64,000 bases of DNA from JBQTKD01 sp052386455. Its GTDB lineage: Bacteria; Actinomycetota; Actinomycetes; Sporichthyales; Sporichthyaceae. Below the pieces are notes generated by a model. It was not told the origin of the DNA. It searched no databases and saw only the letters and a list, made by a program, of their open reading frames with translations. Shown one piece after another: positions 15,100 to 22,588 of the stretch (position 1 is the stretch's first letter; each line of letters starts with the position of its first letter). The translations under genes and the position numbers were made by a program. The stretch lies in assembly GCA_052386455.1 (NCBI GenBank), contig JBQTKD010000057.1:35328-99327 (forward strand). Direction: 5' to 3'.

Positions 15100-15926
15100 C
15101 CCGGCCGGTCGTCGCCGTCGACTTGGACCGCACGCTGATCTACAGCGCCGCGGCCATGGGACTGGCCCCGGACGAGGTTGCGCCCCGACTCGTCGTCGCG
15201 GAGGTCTACGAGGGACGGCCGATCTCGTTCCTGACCGCGAAGTCGCTCGGGCTGCTCGAGGAGCTGGCGGCGGTCGCGGAGTTCGTGCCGTGCACGACGC
15301 GGACGATCGCGCAGTACCAGAGGGTCCAGCTGACGCAGGCGACTCCAGCGTTCGCGATCGCGAGCAACGGCGGCCGGATTCTGCTGGACGGGCGCGAGTG
15401 CGGGGACTGGAGTTCCGCCGTCGCCGAGACTCTGGCGGCTCGGAGCGCCCCGCTCGCGGAGATCGCCGAGCACCTCGGCAAGGTCGCCGACCCGTTGTGG
15501 ACGCGGTCGAACAAGGTCGCCGAAGCGCTGTTCTGCTACCTGGTCGTCGATCGCGCCGAATTGCCGCCGGCGTTCGTGCCCGACCTGACCGACTGGGCCG
15601 CCGCCCTGGGCTGGGCCGTGTCGCTGCAGGGCCGGAAGCTCTACGTCGTCCCGGCGGGTTTGACCAAAGCCGCCGCGGCCGCAGAGATCGCGCGGCGGAC
15701 GGGCGCGAGCGCCCTGTTCGCCGCCGGCGACGCGCTGCTGGACGCCCCCTTGCTCGAAGCGGCCGAGTTCGGCGTCAGGCCCGCGCACGGAGAACTCCAC
15801 GACCTCGGCTGGACCCGGCCGCACGTGTCCGTCACCGGCCAGGCCGGGGTTTTCGCGGGGGAGGAGATCCTGACCACCCTCCTTACCGCATGCCTCCCCA
15901 CCCCCGAGGCGTCCGATCGACCGTGA
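15096..15926 (+). CDS. HAD-superfamily phosphatase of the Ter cluster
   Basis: A 276-residue HAD hydrolase. Motif I is VVAVDLDRTLIYS (nucleophile Asp10 and acid/base Asp12), a threonine or lysine motif follows near VPCTTRTIAQY, and motif IV is LFAAGDALLDAPLL. The cap region (residues 90-190) resembles the Cof/sucrose-phosphatase type. The GTG start at 15096 overlaps the stop of the fused phosphoribosyltransferase gene by four bases. In Ter biosynthetic clusters such a phosphatase is thought to remove the 5'-phosphate from the nucleotide made by the PRTase, and position and coupling here fit that. The substrate is not known. A long hairpin follows and probably ends the transcript. Confidence 0.85.
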   Translation: MTRPVVAVDLDRTLIYSAAAMGLAPDEVAPRLVVAEVYEGRPISFLTAKSLGLLEELAAVAEFVPCTTRTIAQYQRVQLTQATPAFAIASNGGRILLDGRECGDWSSAVAETLAARSAPLAEIAEHLGKVADPLWTRSNKVAEALFCYLVVDRAELPPAFVPDLTDWAAALGWAVSLQGRKLYVVPAGLTKAAAAAEIARRTGASALFAAGDALLDAPLLEAAEFGVRPAHGELHDLGWTRPHVSVTGQAGVFAGEEILTTLLTACLPTPEASDRP

Positions 15927-15943
15927 CGCCCGCATCACTGCAC

Positions 15944-15990
15944 TTCGGACGCCCCGAGCACCGCGACGGTGGCTGCGCGGGGCGTCCGAA
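15944..15990 (+). terminator. Long inverted repeat after the HAD gene
   Basis: Perfect 13-bp inverted repeat TTCGGACGCCCCG (15944-15956) and its complement (15978-15990), with a 21-base loop. It would terminate the citE-PRTase-HAD transcript. A further half copy, TTCGGACGCCC, lies at 16017-16027, and the octamer GTGACGCC occurs on both sides (15923 and 15996). The extra copies make it look like more than a terminator. Confidence 0.5.
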
Positions 15991-16046
15991 CGAAGGTGAC
16001 GCCGGTACCACGGTGGTTCGGACGCCCAGGCTTGTAGCGTGGCAGC

Positions 16047-17519
16047 GTGCCGGGTAAGCCCTTCGACAACGTGTCGCGCAAGCTGCGCGGGCACGAGGCG
16101 AAGGAGCAGGCCGCCCGGGCCGCGCAGGACGCCGCAGCGGACGCCTTCTACCGAATGGACCGGGCCAGTCGAGACCTCGCGCTGCAGGTCGAGTCGTTCG
16201 TCGCCTCGGGGGAGGACGCGGGCGTCGCGCGCCGGCTGAGCGCCGAGTACGAGCCGATCAGGGCCGAGGCCGAGTTTCGCTCGGAGCGGTACCTAGCCAC
16301 GCTGGACGCCCATCCCGTGCTGGACACGACCCCGCTGGACAAGCTCTACACGGCGACCAACGCCTACCGGCAGGCCACCGGCGACCTGCTCGAGTGGGCC
16401 GCGAAGCTCGAGGCGTTCCTCGACGCGAACATCTCGACCTTTGCCCGCACCACCGCCGCGCTCGACCGGCTCGGCACGCATCGCCAACGGGCCAACGCCC
16501 GGCTCGAAGAGGCACGTGCCACCGTCGCCGCCCTGGCCGAGGCGGGTGCGCCGGTCGGCGAGGCGGGCGCTGCTCTCGATCGCGCCGAGGCGGCCGCCGC
16601 CGAACTTGCGGCGGCCGTCGGGAAGAAGTCGGTGCCCGAGCTCATCGCCCTGGCGGACGGGGCCGCCGTGGCAGCCGAGGCGGTGCGGTCTGCCGTGGCC
16701 CGGGCCGAAGCCGCGGCCCGTGACGCGCAGGCCCGCAGGGAACGGGAAGCGCGCGAGGCTGCGGAGCGTGCCGAGGCCAAGGCGCGCGAGGAACAGGCCT
16801 TCGCCGAAGCCGCGGCCCGCGACGCGCAGGCCCGCAGGGACCGCGAAGCGCGGGAAGCACGCGAGCGTGCCGAGGCCGAGGCTCGGGAAGCGGCCGCACG
16901 CGCCAAGGACGAGGCCCGCAAGGCCGCCGAGCTCGCAGCGTTGGCCGAGGCCGCCCCGAGGCGCATGGCCTCTCTGCGCACTCGCCGCGACGCGATCGCG
17001 TTCCGTGCCGAAAAGATCGAGGAGACCCTGCGCGGGTTGCGCCGCGACTGGTCGGAGGGCAACTGGGCGGACCTCGCCGACGTCGGAGCGCGGGTGGGCG
17101 AACACCTCGTGATCGTCGAGTCCGACCTTGCGGCCGCAGCCTCCGCCGGCGGCGCCGGAGACTGGCGGCGGGCCGACGCAACGCTCCGCGATGCGGCCGA
17201 CCGCCTGACCGCGGCCGCCACGCTGCTCGACATTCTGACTGCCCGTCAGGAACTGCTCGTCGCCGCGCGAGACGCCTCCGCCGACCTCGTTGGGCAGGTC
17301 CGCTTCCGCCTGCGCGATGCGCAGCGCCTTGTCATGGCCGGCCGAGCCGAACCGCCGCAGCCGTGGGCCGGGGAACTCGACGCGCTCGTCGCCCGCCTCG
17401 ACGCCGCGGGGGGCGCGCTCGAAGGGGTGCACCCCGACTACTGGGCCTATCGCGCCGAACTGGCGTCGATCACCGACGCCGTGGCCGACCTGGTGCGCCG
17501 GTTCAACGCGGCCGGCTAG
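16047..17519 (+). CDS. Large coiled-coil protein at the end of the Ter cluster
   Basis: A 490-residue Ala/Glu/Arg-rich protein with no enzymatic motif. The N-terminal 180 residues are helical with the regular spacing of a spectrin-like or TerF-associated helical bundle. Residues about 220-300 are a highly charged coiled coil. This contains a 33-residue tandem duplication (AEAAARDAQARR repeated), matched at DNA level by near-identical copies beginning at 16704 and 16803. The C-terminal 180 residues are again helical (IEETLRGLRRDWSEGNW). No signal peptide or membrane helix is present. A TAGCGT hexamer ends exactly six bases before the GTG, so the message may be leaderless. It shares a CTAG with the convergent lipoyl gene. 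Function unknown; a scaffold role in the Ter system is inference. Confidence 0.75.
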   Translation: MPGKPFDNVSRKLRGHEAKEQAARAAQDAAADAFYRMDRASRDLALQVESFVASGEDAGVARRLSAEYEPIRAEAEFRSERYLATLDAHPVLDTTPLDKLYTATNAYRQATGDLLEWAAKLEAFLDANISTFARTTAALDRLGTHRQRANARLEEARATVAALAEAGAPVGEAGAALDRAEAAAAELAAAVGKKSVPELIALADGAAVAAEAVRSAVARAEAAARDAQARREREAREAAERAEAKAREEQAFAEAAARDAQARRDREAREARERAEAEAREAAARAKDEARKAAELAALAEAAPRRMASLRTRRDAIAFRAEKIEETLRGLRRDWSEGNWADLADVGARVGEHLVIVESDLAAAASAGGAGDWRRADATLRDAADRLTAAATLLDILTARQELLVAARDASADLVGQVRFRLRDAQRLVMAGRAEPPQPWAGELDALVARLDAAGGALEGVHPDYWAYRAELASITDAVADLVRRFNAAG

Positions 17520-17752
17520 CGCTCGACGCGCGCGATGACTGTGCCCTGGACGACCGACTGCTCCGCCGTACAGAGCAGCCGGATCGTGCCGGTGGCGGGG
17601 GACTCGATCTCCCCGAACGCCTTGGTGACCGAGACCTCGCAGAGCACCTGACCCGCCGTCACGACGTCGCCGTCGGCCACCAGCCACGCCGTGATCGTGC
17701 CGCCGGCCTCGGGGGTGTCCGCGGCGACCACCGGGAAGAGCACGTCGGTCAC
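17516..17752 (-). CDS. Free-standing biotinyl/lipoyl-like carrier domain protein
   Basis: A 78-residue protein consisting only of a lipoyl/biotinyl hammerhead domain. It has VVAADTPEAGGTITAWLVADGD in the first half, the hairpin VSVTKAFGEIESPATG with the lysine that would carry the cofactor, and GTIRLLCTAEQSVVQGTVIA. Full 2-oxoacid dehydrogenase E2 proteins are far longer, so this is a carrier alone. The residue before the modifiable lysine is Thr, not the usual Asp (lipoyl) or Met (biotinyl), so it is unclear which cofactor is attached, if any. It is divergent from tsaD with a 53-base gap and convergent with the coiled-coil gene. Confidence 0.75.
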   Translation of the reverse strand: MTDVLFPVVAADTPEAGGTITAWLVADGDVVTAGQVLCEVSVTKAFGEIESPATGTIRLLCTAEQSVVQGTVIARVER

Positions 17753-17805
17753 CGGTCCACCGTATAGGGGAGAATGAGGCCCTACGCGTTGGCTGGGAGG
17801 CAGCA

Positions 17806-18840
17806 GTGGCAGTGGTCGTCGGGATCGAGACCTCGTGCGACGAGACCGGGGTCGGGATCGTGCGCGACGGCGAGCTGATCGGGTCCGCGTTGGCGTCGAG
17901 CATGGACCAGCACGCGCGTTTCGGCGGGGTCGTGCCCGAGGTCGCCGCCCGCGCGCACCTCGAGGCGCTGGTGCCGTGCATGAACGCCGCGTTCGCCCAA
18001 GCCGGGATCACCTCGGAGGACGTCGACGCGATCGCGGTGACCGCCGGGCCGGGCCTGGCGACCGCGCTGCAGGTGGGCCTGGCCGCGGCGAAGGGGTACT
18101 CGATCGCCTGGGGCGTCCCGATGTACGGGGTGCACCACCTCGCCGGGCACGTCGCCGCGGACACGCTCGCGCACGGTCCGCTGCCCGAGCGCTGCATCGT
18201 CCTGATCGTGTCCGGCGGTCACACCTCCCTGCTGGAGGTCAAGGACCTCGTCGCCGACCCGATCGAGCACCTCGGCGACACCCTCGACGACGCGGCGGGC
18301 GAGGCCTTCGACAAGGTCGGGCGCGTGCTCGGCCTGCCGTTTCCCGGCGGACCGTGGATCGACCGCGCCGCCAAGGAGGGCAACCCCGAAGCGATCGCCT
18401 TCCCGCGCGGGCTGATGCGCCCGAAGGACCCGCCTTTCGAGTTCTCCTTCTCCGGGCTGAAGACCGCCGTGGCCCGCTGGGTCGAGCGGGAGCAGAAGGA
18501 GGGCCGCGAGATCCCGACCAACGACGTCGCCGCGAGCTTCCAGCAGGCCGTCGTGGACGTGCTCGTCGACAAGTCCCTCGCCGCGTGCAAGGACCGGGGC
18601 TCCACCGAACTGATCGTCGTCGGGGGAGTTGCGGCCAACTCCCGGCTGCGCGAGGTCGCCGCGGAGCGTTGTGCGGCCGCGGGGGTCAACCTGCGCCTGC
18701 CCGCCCTGCGCTACTGCACGGACAACGGCGCGATGATCGCCGCCGTCGGCCATCTGCTCTATGCCTCCGGCGCTCCTGCCGACGACCTGGATCTCGGCGC
18801 GGACCCGTCCGCGGAGCTCCGCTGCGCCGCCCTCGCGTAA
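17806..18840 (+). CDS. tsaD: tRNA N6-threonylcarbamoyladenosine transferase TsaD
   Basis: The catalytic subunit that transfers the threonylcarbamoyl group to A37 of ANN-decoding tRNAs. The product is 344 residues, a normal length. It starts VVVGIETSCDETGVGIV, the diagnostic N-terminus. The metal-binding pair lies in GVHHLAGHV (His111 and His115), with VSGGHTSL, FPGGPWIDRAAKEGNPEA and the C-terminal RYCTDNGAMIAA block. GTG at 17806 has GGGAGG six bases upstream. It needs TsaB, TsaE and TsaC; none is in the window, and the usual tsaE-tsaB-rimI neighbours are absent here, so tsaD is detached from them in this genome region. Confidence 0.97.
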   Translation: MAVVVGIETSCDETGVGIVRDGELIGSALASSMDQHARFGGVVPEVAARAHLEALVPCMNAAFAQAGITSEDVDAIAVTAGPGLATALQVGLAAAKGYSIAWGVPMYGVHHLAGHVAADTLAHGPLPERCIVLIVSGGHTSLLEVKDLVADPIEHLGDTLDDAAGEAFDKVGRVLGLPFPGGPWIDRAAKEGNPEAIAFPRGLMRPKDPPFEFSFSGLKTAVARWVEREQKEGREIPTNDVAASFQQAVVDVLVDKSLAACKDRGSTELIVVGGVAANSRLREVAAERCAAAGVNLRLPALRYCTDNGAMIAAVGHLLYASGAPADDLDLGADPSAELRCAALA

Positions 18841-18919
18841 AGGAAGTAAATACAAGTTACTTGGTTATGTATGATGGGCGGACTCGTTACGGACCACGCC
18901 CGCCCGGAGCCAGCTCGCC
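18841..18919 (+). promoter_or_regulatory. AT-rich promoter region of the sulfate-importer operon
   Basis: The first 35 bases after the tsaD stop are strikingly AT-rich for this genome (AAGTAAATACAAGTTACTTG). They contain a good -10 candidate TATGAT at 18870-18875 and a partial inverted element (AAGTTACTT). The usual -35 is not obvious, which suggests activator dependence, as expected for a sulfur-limitation regulon. No CysB-type regulator is encoded nearby. Confidence 0.45.
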
Positions 18920-19948
18920 ATGCGCACCCGCCTCGCCGTACTGTTCGCCGCCCTCGCGACGTCCACCCTCGCCGCCTGTGGTGGTGCGTCGGACGTGGTC
19001 AAGTCCGACCTGAAGGCCGGTGAGCCACCGCCCGCCGCCTCCGGCAACAACCTGGCGCTGGTTGCGTTCGCGGTCCCAAAGGTCGGCTTCGACAAGCTGA
19101 TCCCGGCCTTCAACGCCACGCCCGCCGGCCAGGGCGTCTTCTTCAGCCAGTCCTACGGCGCCTCGGGCGACCAGTCCCGCAAGGTCGAGTCCGGTCTGCC
19201 GACCGACCTCGTCCTGTTCTCCCTCGAGCCGGACGTGAGCCGCCTGGTGAAGGCCGGCCTCGTGGACGCGACGTGGAAGGACGGCCAGTACAAGGGCATC
19301 CCGGCCAGCAGTGTCGTGACCATCGTGGTCCGCAAGGGCAACCCGAAGCAGATCGACGACTGGGACGACCTGGTCCGCGAGGACGTCAAGATCGTCAGCC
19401 CGAACCCGTTCTCCTCGGGCTCGGCGAAGTGGAACCTGCTCGCTCCGTACTTCTGGAAGAGCAACGGCGGCACCGACCAGCAGGCGGGCCTCGACCTGGT
19501 GTCGGGCATCGTCAAGAACCTCGAGGGCCAGCCGAAGTCCGGCCGCGAGGCGACCGAGCTGTTCACCTCCGGCGTCGGCGACGTGCTGCTGTCCTACGAG
19601 AACGAGGCGCTGCTGATCGAGGCCACCAACTCCGAGATCGAGCACGTGACCCCGCCGAGCACGCTGCTCATCGAGAACCCGTTCGCGATCGTCAAGACCA
19701 CGAAGTCTCCGGTCGCGGCGCAGGCGTTCAAGGACTTCCTGTTCTCCGACGAGGGCCAGCGGCTCTGGGGCCAGGCTGGGTTCCGCCCGGTGAATCCGAC
19801 GATCCTGGCGGAGTTCGCGAGCAAGTACCCCGCCGCGCAGACGCTCTACAAGATCGACGACCTCGGTGGCTGGGACAAGATCAACGCCGAGCTGTTCGAT
19901 CCGACCAACGGGCTGATCGCCAAGATCTACGACTCCGCGAACCAGTGA
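18920..19948 (+). CDS. sbp: Sulfate ABC transporter substrate-binding lipoprotein
   Basis: The extracytoplasmic sulfate (or thiosulfate) receptor, 342 residues. The signal peptide MRTRLAVLFAALATSTLAAC ends in a lipobox with Cys20. The mature part has the Sbp/CysP features: SQSYGASGDQSRKVESGLPT, VSRLVKAGLVDATWKDG, a VVRKGNPKQIDDWDDL hinge and NPFSSGSAKWNLLAPY with the oxyanion-binding residues. It heads a four-gene operon in which every junction overlaps. The gene order (receptor, CysT, CysW, CysA) is standard. Whether sulfate or thiosulfate is preferred cannot be told from sequence. Confidence 0.92.
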   Translation: MRTRLAVLFAALATSTLAACGGASDVVKSDLKAGEPPPAASGNNLALVAFAVPKVGFDKLIPAFNATPAGQGVFFSQSYGASGDQSRKVESGLPTDLVLFSLEPDVSRLVKAGLVDATWKDGQYKGIPASSVVTIVVRKGNPKQIDDWDDLVREDVKIVSPNPFSSGSAKWNLLAPYFWKSNGGTDQQAGLDLVSGIVKNLEGQPKSGREATELFTSGVGDVLLSYENEALLIEATNSEIEHVTPPSTLLIENPFAIVKTTKSPVAAQAFKDFLFSDEGQRLWGQAGFRPVNPTILAEFASKYPAAQTLYKIDDLGGWDKINAELFDPTNGLIAKIYDSANQ

Positions 19949-20808
19949 CGCTCACCGCTCCGCAGAAGCCCGTTGCCCCGGCGTCCCCGCCCAAGAAGAA
20001 GCGTGGGCGCCGTGAGTCGTTGGTGGGCGGGGTCGGGCCGCTCGGGGTCGGCGTCGCGACGCTGTGGCTGTCCGTCATCGTCCTGCTGCCCCTGGCCGCC
20101 GTCGCGGCGAAGTCGTTCGAGAACGGCCCGAAGGGCTTCTGGGATGCGATCACCCTGCCCTCGGCCCGCGCCGCGCTGATCTTCACGCTGCTGGTCTCGC
20201 TGGTCGTCGCGCTGATCAACGTCGTGATGGGCACGCTCGTCGCGTGGGTGCTCGTGCGCGACGAGTTCCCCGGCAAGGGCGTCGTCAACGCCATGATCGA
20301 CCTGCCGTTCGCGCTGCCGACGATCGTCGCGAGCATCGTCCTGCTCGGTCTCTACGGCCCGCAGAGCCCGATCGACGTGAACCTCTACGCCACCAAGCCC
20401 GCCGTCGCGCTCGCGCTGCTGTTCGTGACGCTGCCGTTCGTCGTGCGGACCGTTCAGCCGGTGCTGATGGAGATCGACCGGGAGGCCGAGGAGGCCGCGG
20501 CCTCGCTCGGCGCCTCGAATCTGACGATCCTGCGCCGCATCGTCGCCCCGGCCCTCGCTCCGGCGCTGCTGTCCGGCGCGGGCCTCGCGTTCGCCCGCGC
20601 GATCGGCGAGTTCGGCTCGGTCGTCCTCATCGGCGGCGGCATCCCGCGCGACACCCAGGTCGCGTCGCAGTACATCGCCCAGCAGATCGAGGTGGACCGT
20701 CCGGTGAACGCCGCCGCGGTCGCCGTCGCGCTGCTCGCGATCTCCTTCGTCGTGCTGTTCGTCCTGCGCGTTCTCGGGGCCAAGACGGCCAAGCGGGAGA
20801 ACGCCTGA
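19945..20808 (+). CDS. cysT: Sulfate ABC transporter permease CysT
   Basis: Inner-membrane subunit of 287 residues starting with GTG that overlaps the stop of the receptor gene by four bases. A basic Pro/Lys-rich N-terminal tail of about 25 residues precedes six transmembrane helices. The EAA loop that docks on the ATPase reads DREAEEAAASLGASNLTIL, with ARAIGEFGSVVLIGGG following, typical of CysT/CysU. It forms a heterodimer with CysW, encoded directly downstream with a one-base overlap. Confidence 0.93.
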   Translation: MTLTAPQKPVAPASPPKKKRGRRESLVGGVGPLGVGVATLWLSVIVLLPLAAVAAKSFENGPKGFWDAITLPSARAALIFTLLVSLVVALINVVMGTLVAWVLVRDEFPGKGVVNAMIDLPFALPTIVASIVLLGLYGPQSPIDVNLYATKPAVALALLFVTLPFVVRTVQPVLMEIDREAEEAAASLGASNLTILRRIVAPALAPALLSGAGLAFARAIGEFGSVVLIGGGIPRDTQVASQYIAQQIEVDRPVNAAAVAVALLAISFVVLFVLRVLGAKTAKRENA

Positions 20809-21617
20809 TGCAGACCTCCACTACGACCAGGATCTCGCTGCGCCTGATCGCGCTCGGGTACCTGTTCGCGCTGCTCGCGGTGCCGCTCGGTGTCATCTTC
20901 TGGCGCACGTTCGAGAACGGCTTCACCGCGTTCTACGAGTCGATCACCACCCCGGCCGCCATCTCGGCGCTGAGCATGTCGTTGACGATCGTCGCGATCG
21001 TCGTCCCGCTCAACGTCGTGTTCGGCGTGGTCGTCGCGCTCGCACTGGCCCGCGGCCGGTTCCGCGGCCGCGGCCTGCTGCAGGCCGTCGTGGACCTGCC
21101 GTTCGCCGTGTCCCCGGTCATCGTCGGCGTCTCGCTGCTGCTGCTCTGGGGCGTGCACGGCTGGTTCGGCGGCCTGGCCGACGCGGGGATCCGGATCATC
21201 TTCTCCCTGCCCGGCATGGTCCTCGCGACGATCTTCGTGACGCTGCCGTTCGTGGTGCGCGAAGTGGAACCGGTCCTGCACGAGATCGGCAACGAGCAGG
21301 AACAGGCCGCCGCCACGCTCGGGGCGAACCGGTGGCAGACGTTCTGGCGGATCACGCTTCCCTCGATTCGCTGGGGCGTGGTCTACGGGGTCGTGCTCAC
21401 CGTGGCCCGGGCGCTCGGCGAGTTCGGCGCCGTGATCATCGTCGCCGGTGGCGTGCCGGGGGAGTCGCAGACCCTCACGCTCCTGGTCCACGCTCGCTAC
21501 GTCGACGACCGCAACACCTTCGGCGCCTTCTCCGCCGCCACCGTGCTCATGACCCTCGCCCTGCTCACCCTGCTGCTGATGACGCTGGTGAACCGACGGA
21601 AGGCCCACTCGAAGTGA
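20808..21617 (+). CDS. cysW: Sulfate ABC transporter permease CysW
   Basis: Second inner-membrane permease, 269 residues, six transmembrane helices. The ATG at 20808 shares one base with the cysT stop. The EAA loop is IGNEQEQAAATLGANRWQTF and is followed by ARALGEFGAVIIVAGG, nearly the same as in CysT, as expected for the partner subunit. LPFAVSPVIVGVSLLLLWG is a further CysW-type block. Its last codons overlap the start of cysA by four bases. Confidence 0.93.
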   Translation: MQTSTTTRISLRLIALGYLFALLAVPLGVIFWRTFENGFTAFYESITTPAAISALSMSLTIVAIVVPLNVVFGVVVALALARGRFRGRGLLQAVVDLPFAVSPVIVGVSLLLLWGVHGWFGGLADAGIRIIFSLPGMVLATIFVTLPFVVREVEPVLHEIGNEQEQAAATLGANRWQTFWRITLPSIRWGVVYGVVLTVARALGEFGAVIIVAGGVPGESQTLTLLVHARYVDDRNTFGAFSAATVLMTLALLTLLLMTLVNRRKAHSK

Positions 21618-22588
21618 TCACGGTCGACAACGTCTCCAAGTGGTTCGGGTCCTTCAAGGCCCTCGACGACGTCTCGCTGCAGATCCCCGACGGCTCCCTT
21701 ACCGCGCTGCTCGGCCCGTCCGGGTCCGGCAAGAGTTCGCTGCTGCGGATCATCGCCGGCCTCGAGACTCCGGACGCGGGCACCGTCGTCATCTCCGGCA
21801 ACGACGTCACCGCGGTCCGGCCGCAGTCCCGCGGGATCGGCTTCGTCTTCCAGCACTACGCGGCCTTCAAGCACATGACCGTGCGCGACAACGTCGCCTT
21901 CGGCCTGGCGATTCGCAAGCGTCCCAAGGCCGAGATCGCCGCCAGGGTCGACGAACTCCTCGGCATCGTGGGCCTGGCCGGGTACCAGAACCGCTACCCG
22001 CACCAGCTCTCCGGCGGCCAGCGCCAGCGCATGGCACTGGCCCGGGCGCTCGCCGTCGACCCCAAGGTCCTCCTGCTCGACGAGCCCTTCGGGGCCCTGG
22101 ACGCCAAGGTTCGCGAGGAGCTGCGCGCGTGGCTGCGCCGGCTGCACGAGAACGTCCACGTCACCACCGTCCTGGTCACCCACGACCAGGAGGAGGCGAT
22201 GGACGTCGCCGGGCACATCGCGGTCATGAACGCCGGGCGGATCGAACAGTTCGGCACCCCGCGCGAGGTCTACGAGTCCCCGGCCACAGAGTTCGTGCTG
22301 CGCTTCCTCGGCCCCGTCTCGACGCTGGCGGGCAAGCTGGTCCGCCCGCACGACCTGCACCTGAGCAGCGTGCCCGAACCCGGTTCGGTGTCCGTCGTCG
22401 TCAGCCGGGTGACGCACCTGGGCTTCGAGGTGCGCGTGGAACTGGCCGCCGCGACCGGCGAACTCGTCACCGCCCAGCTGACCCGCGGCGAGGCCCGCCA
22501 CCTCGCCATCGCGCCGGGAGACCGGCTGCACGTGCGCGCGGAGGAGGCGGGCGTGCCCGCCGAGCACCGGGCTGCATCCGCCTTTTAG
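21614..22588 (+). CDS. cysA: Sulfate/thiosulfate import ATP-binding protein CysA
   Basis: ATPase subunit of 324 residues. The Walker A is GPSGSGKSS, the Q-loop region GFVFQHYAAFKHMTVRDNV, the signature LSGGQRQRMALARALA, Walker B LLLDEPFGALDA and the switch histidine VTHDQEEAMD. A C-terminal TOBE-like domain (from about residue 240, LAGKLVRPHDLHL) is characteristic of the importer ATPases and may have a regulatory role. It starts with GTG overlapping cysW. Its stop overlaps that of the convergent glutaminase gene in a shared TTAG. Confidence 0.95.
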   Translation: MITVDNVSKWFGSFKALDDVSLQIPDGSLTALLGPSGSGKSSLLRIIAGLETPDAGTVVISGNDVTAVRPQSRGIGFVFQHYAAFKHMTVRDNVAFGLAIRKRPKAEIAARVDELLGIVGLAGYQNRYPHQLSGGQRQRMALARALAVDPKVLLLDEPFGALDAKVREELRAWLRRLHENVHVTTVLVTHDQEEAMDVAGHIAVMNAGRIEQFGTPREVYESPATEFVLRFLGPVSTLAGKLVRPHDLHLSSVPEPGSVSVVVSRVTHLGFEVRVELAAATGELVTAQLTRGEARHLAIAPGDRLHVRAEEAGVPAEHRAASAF

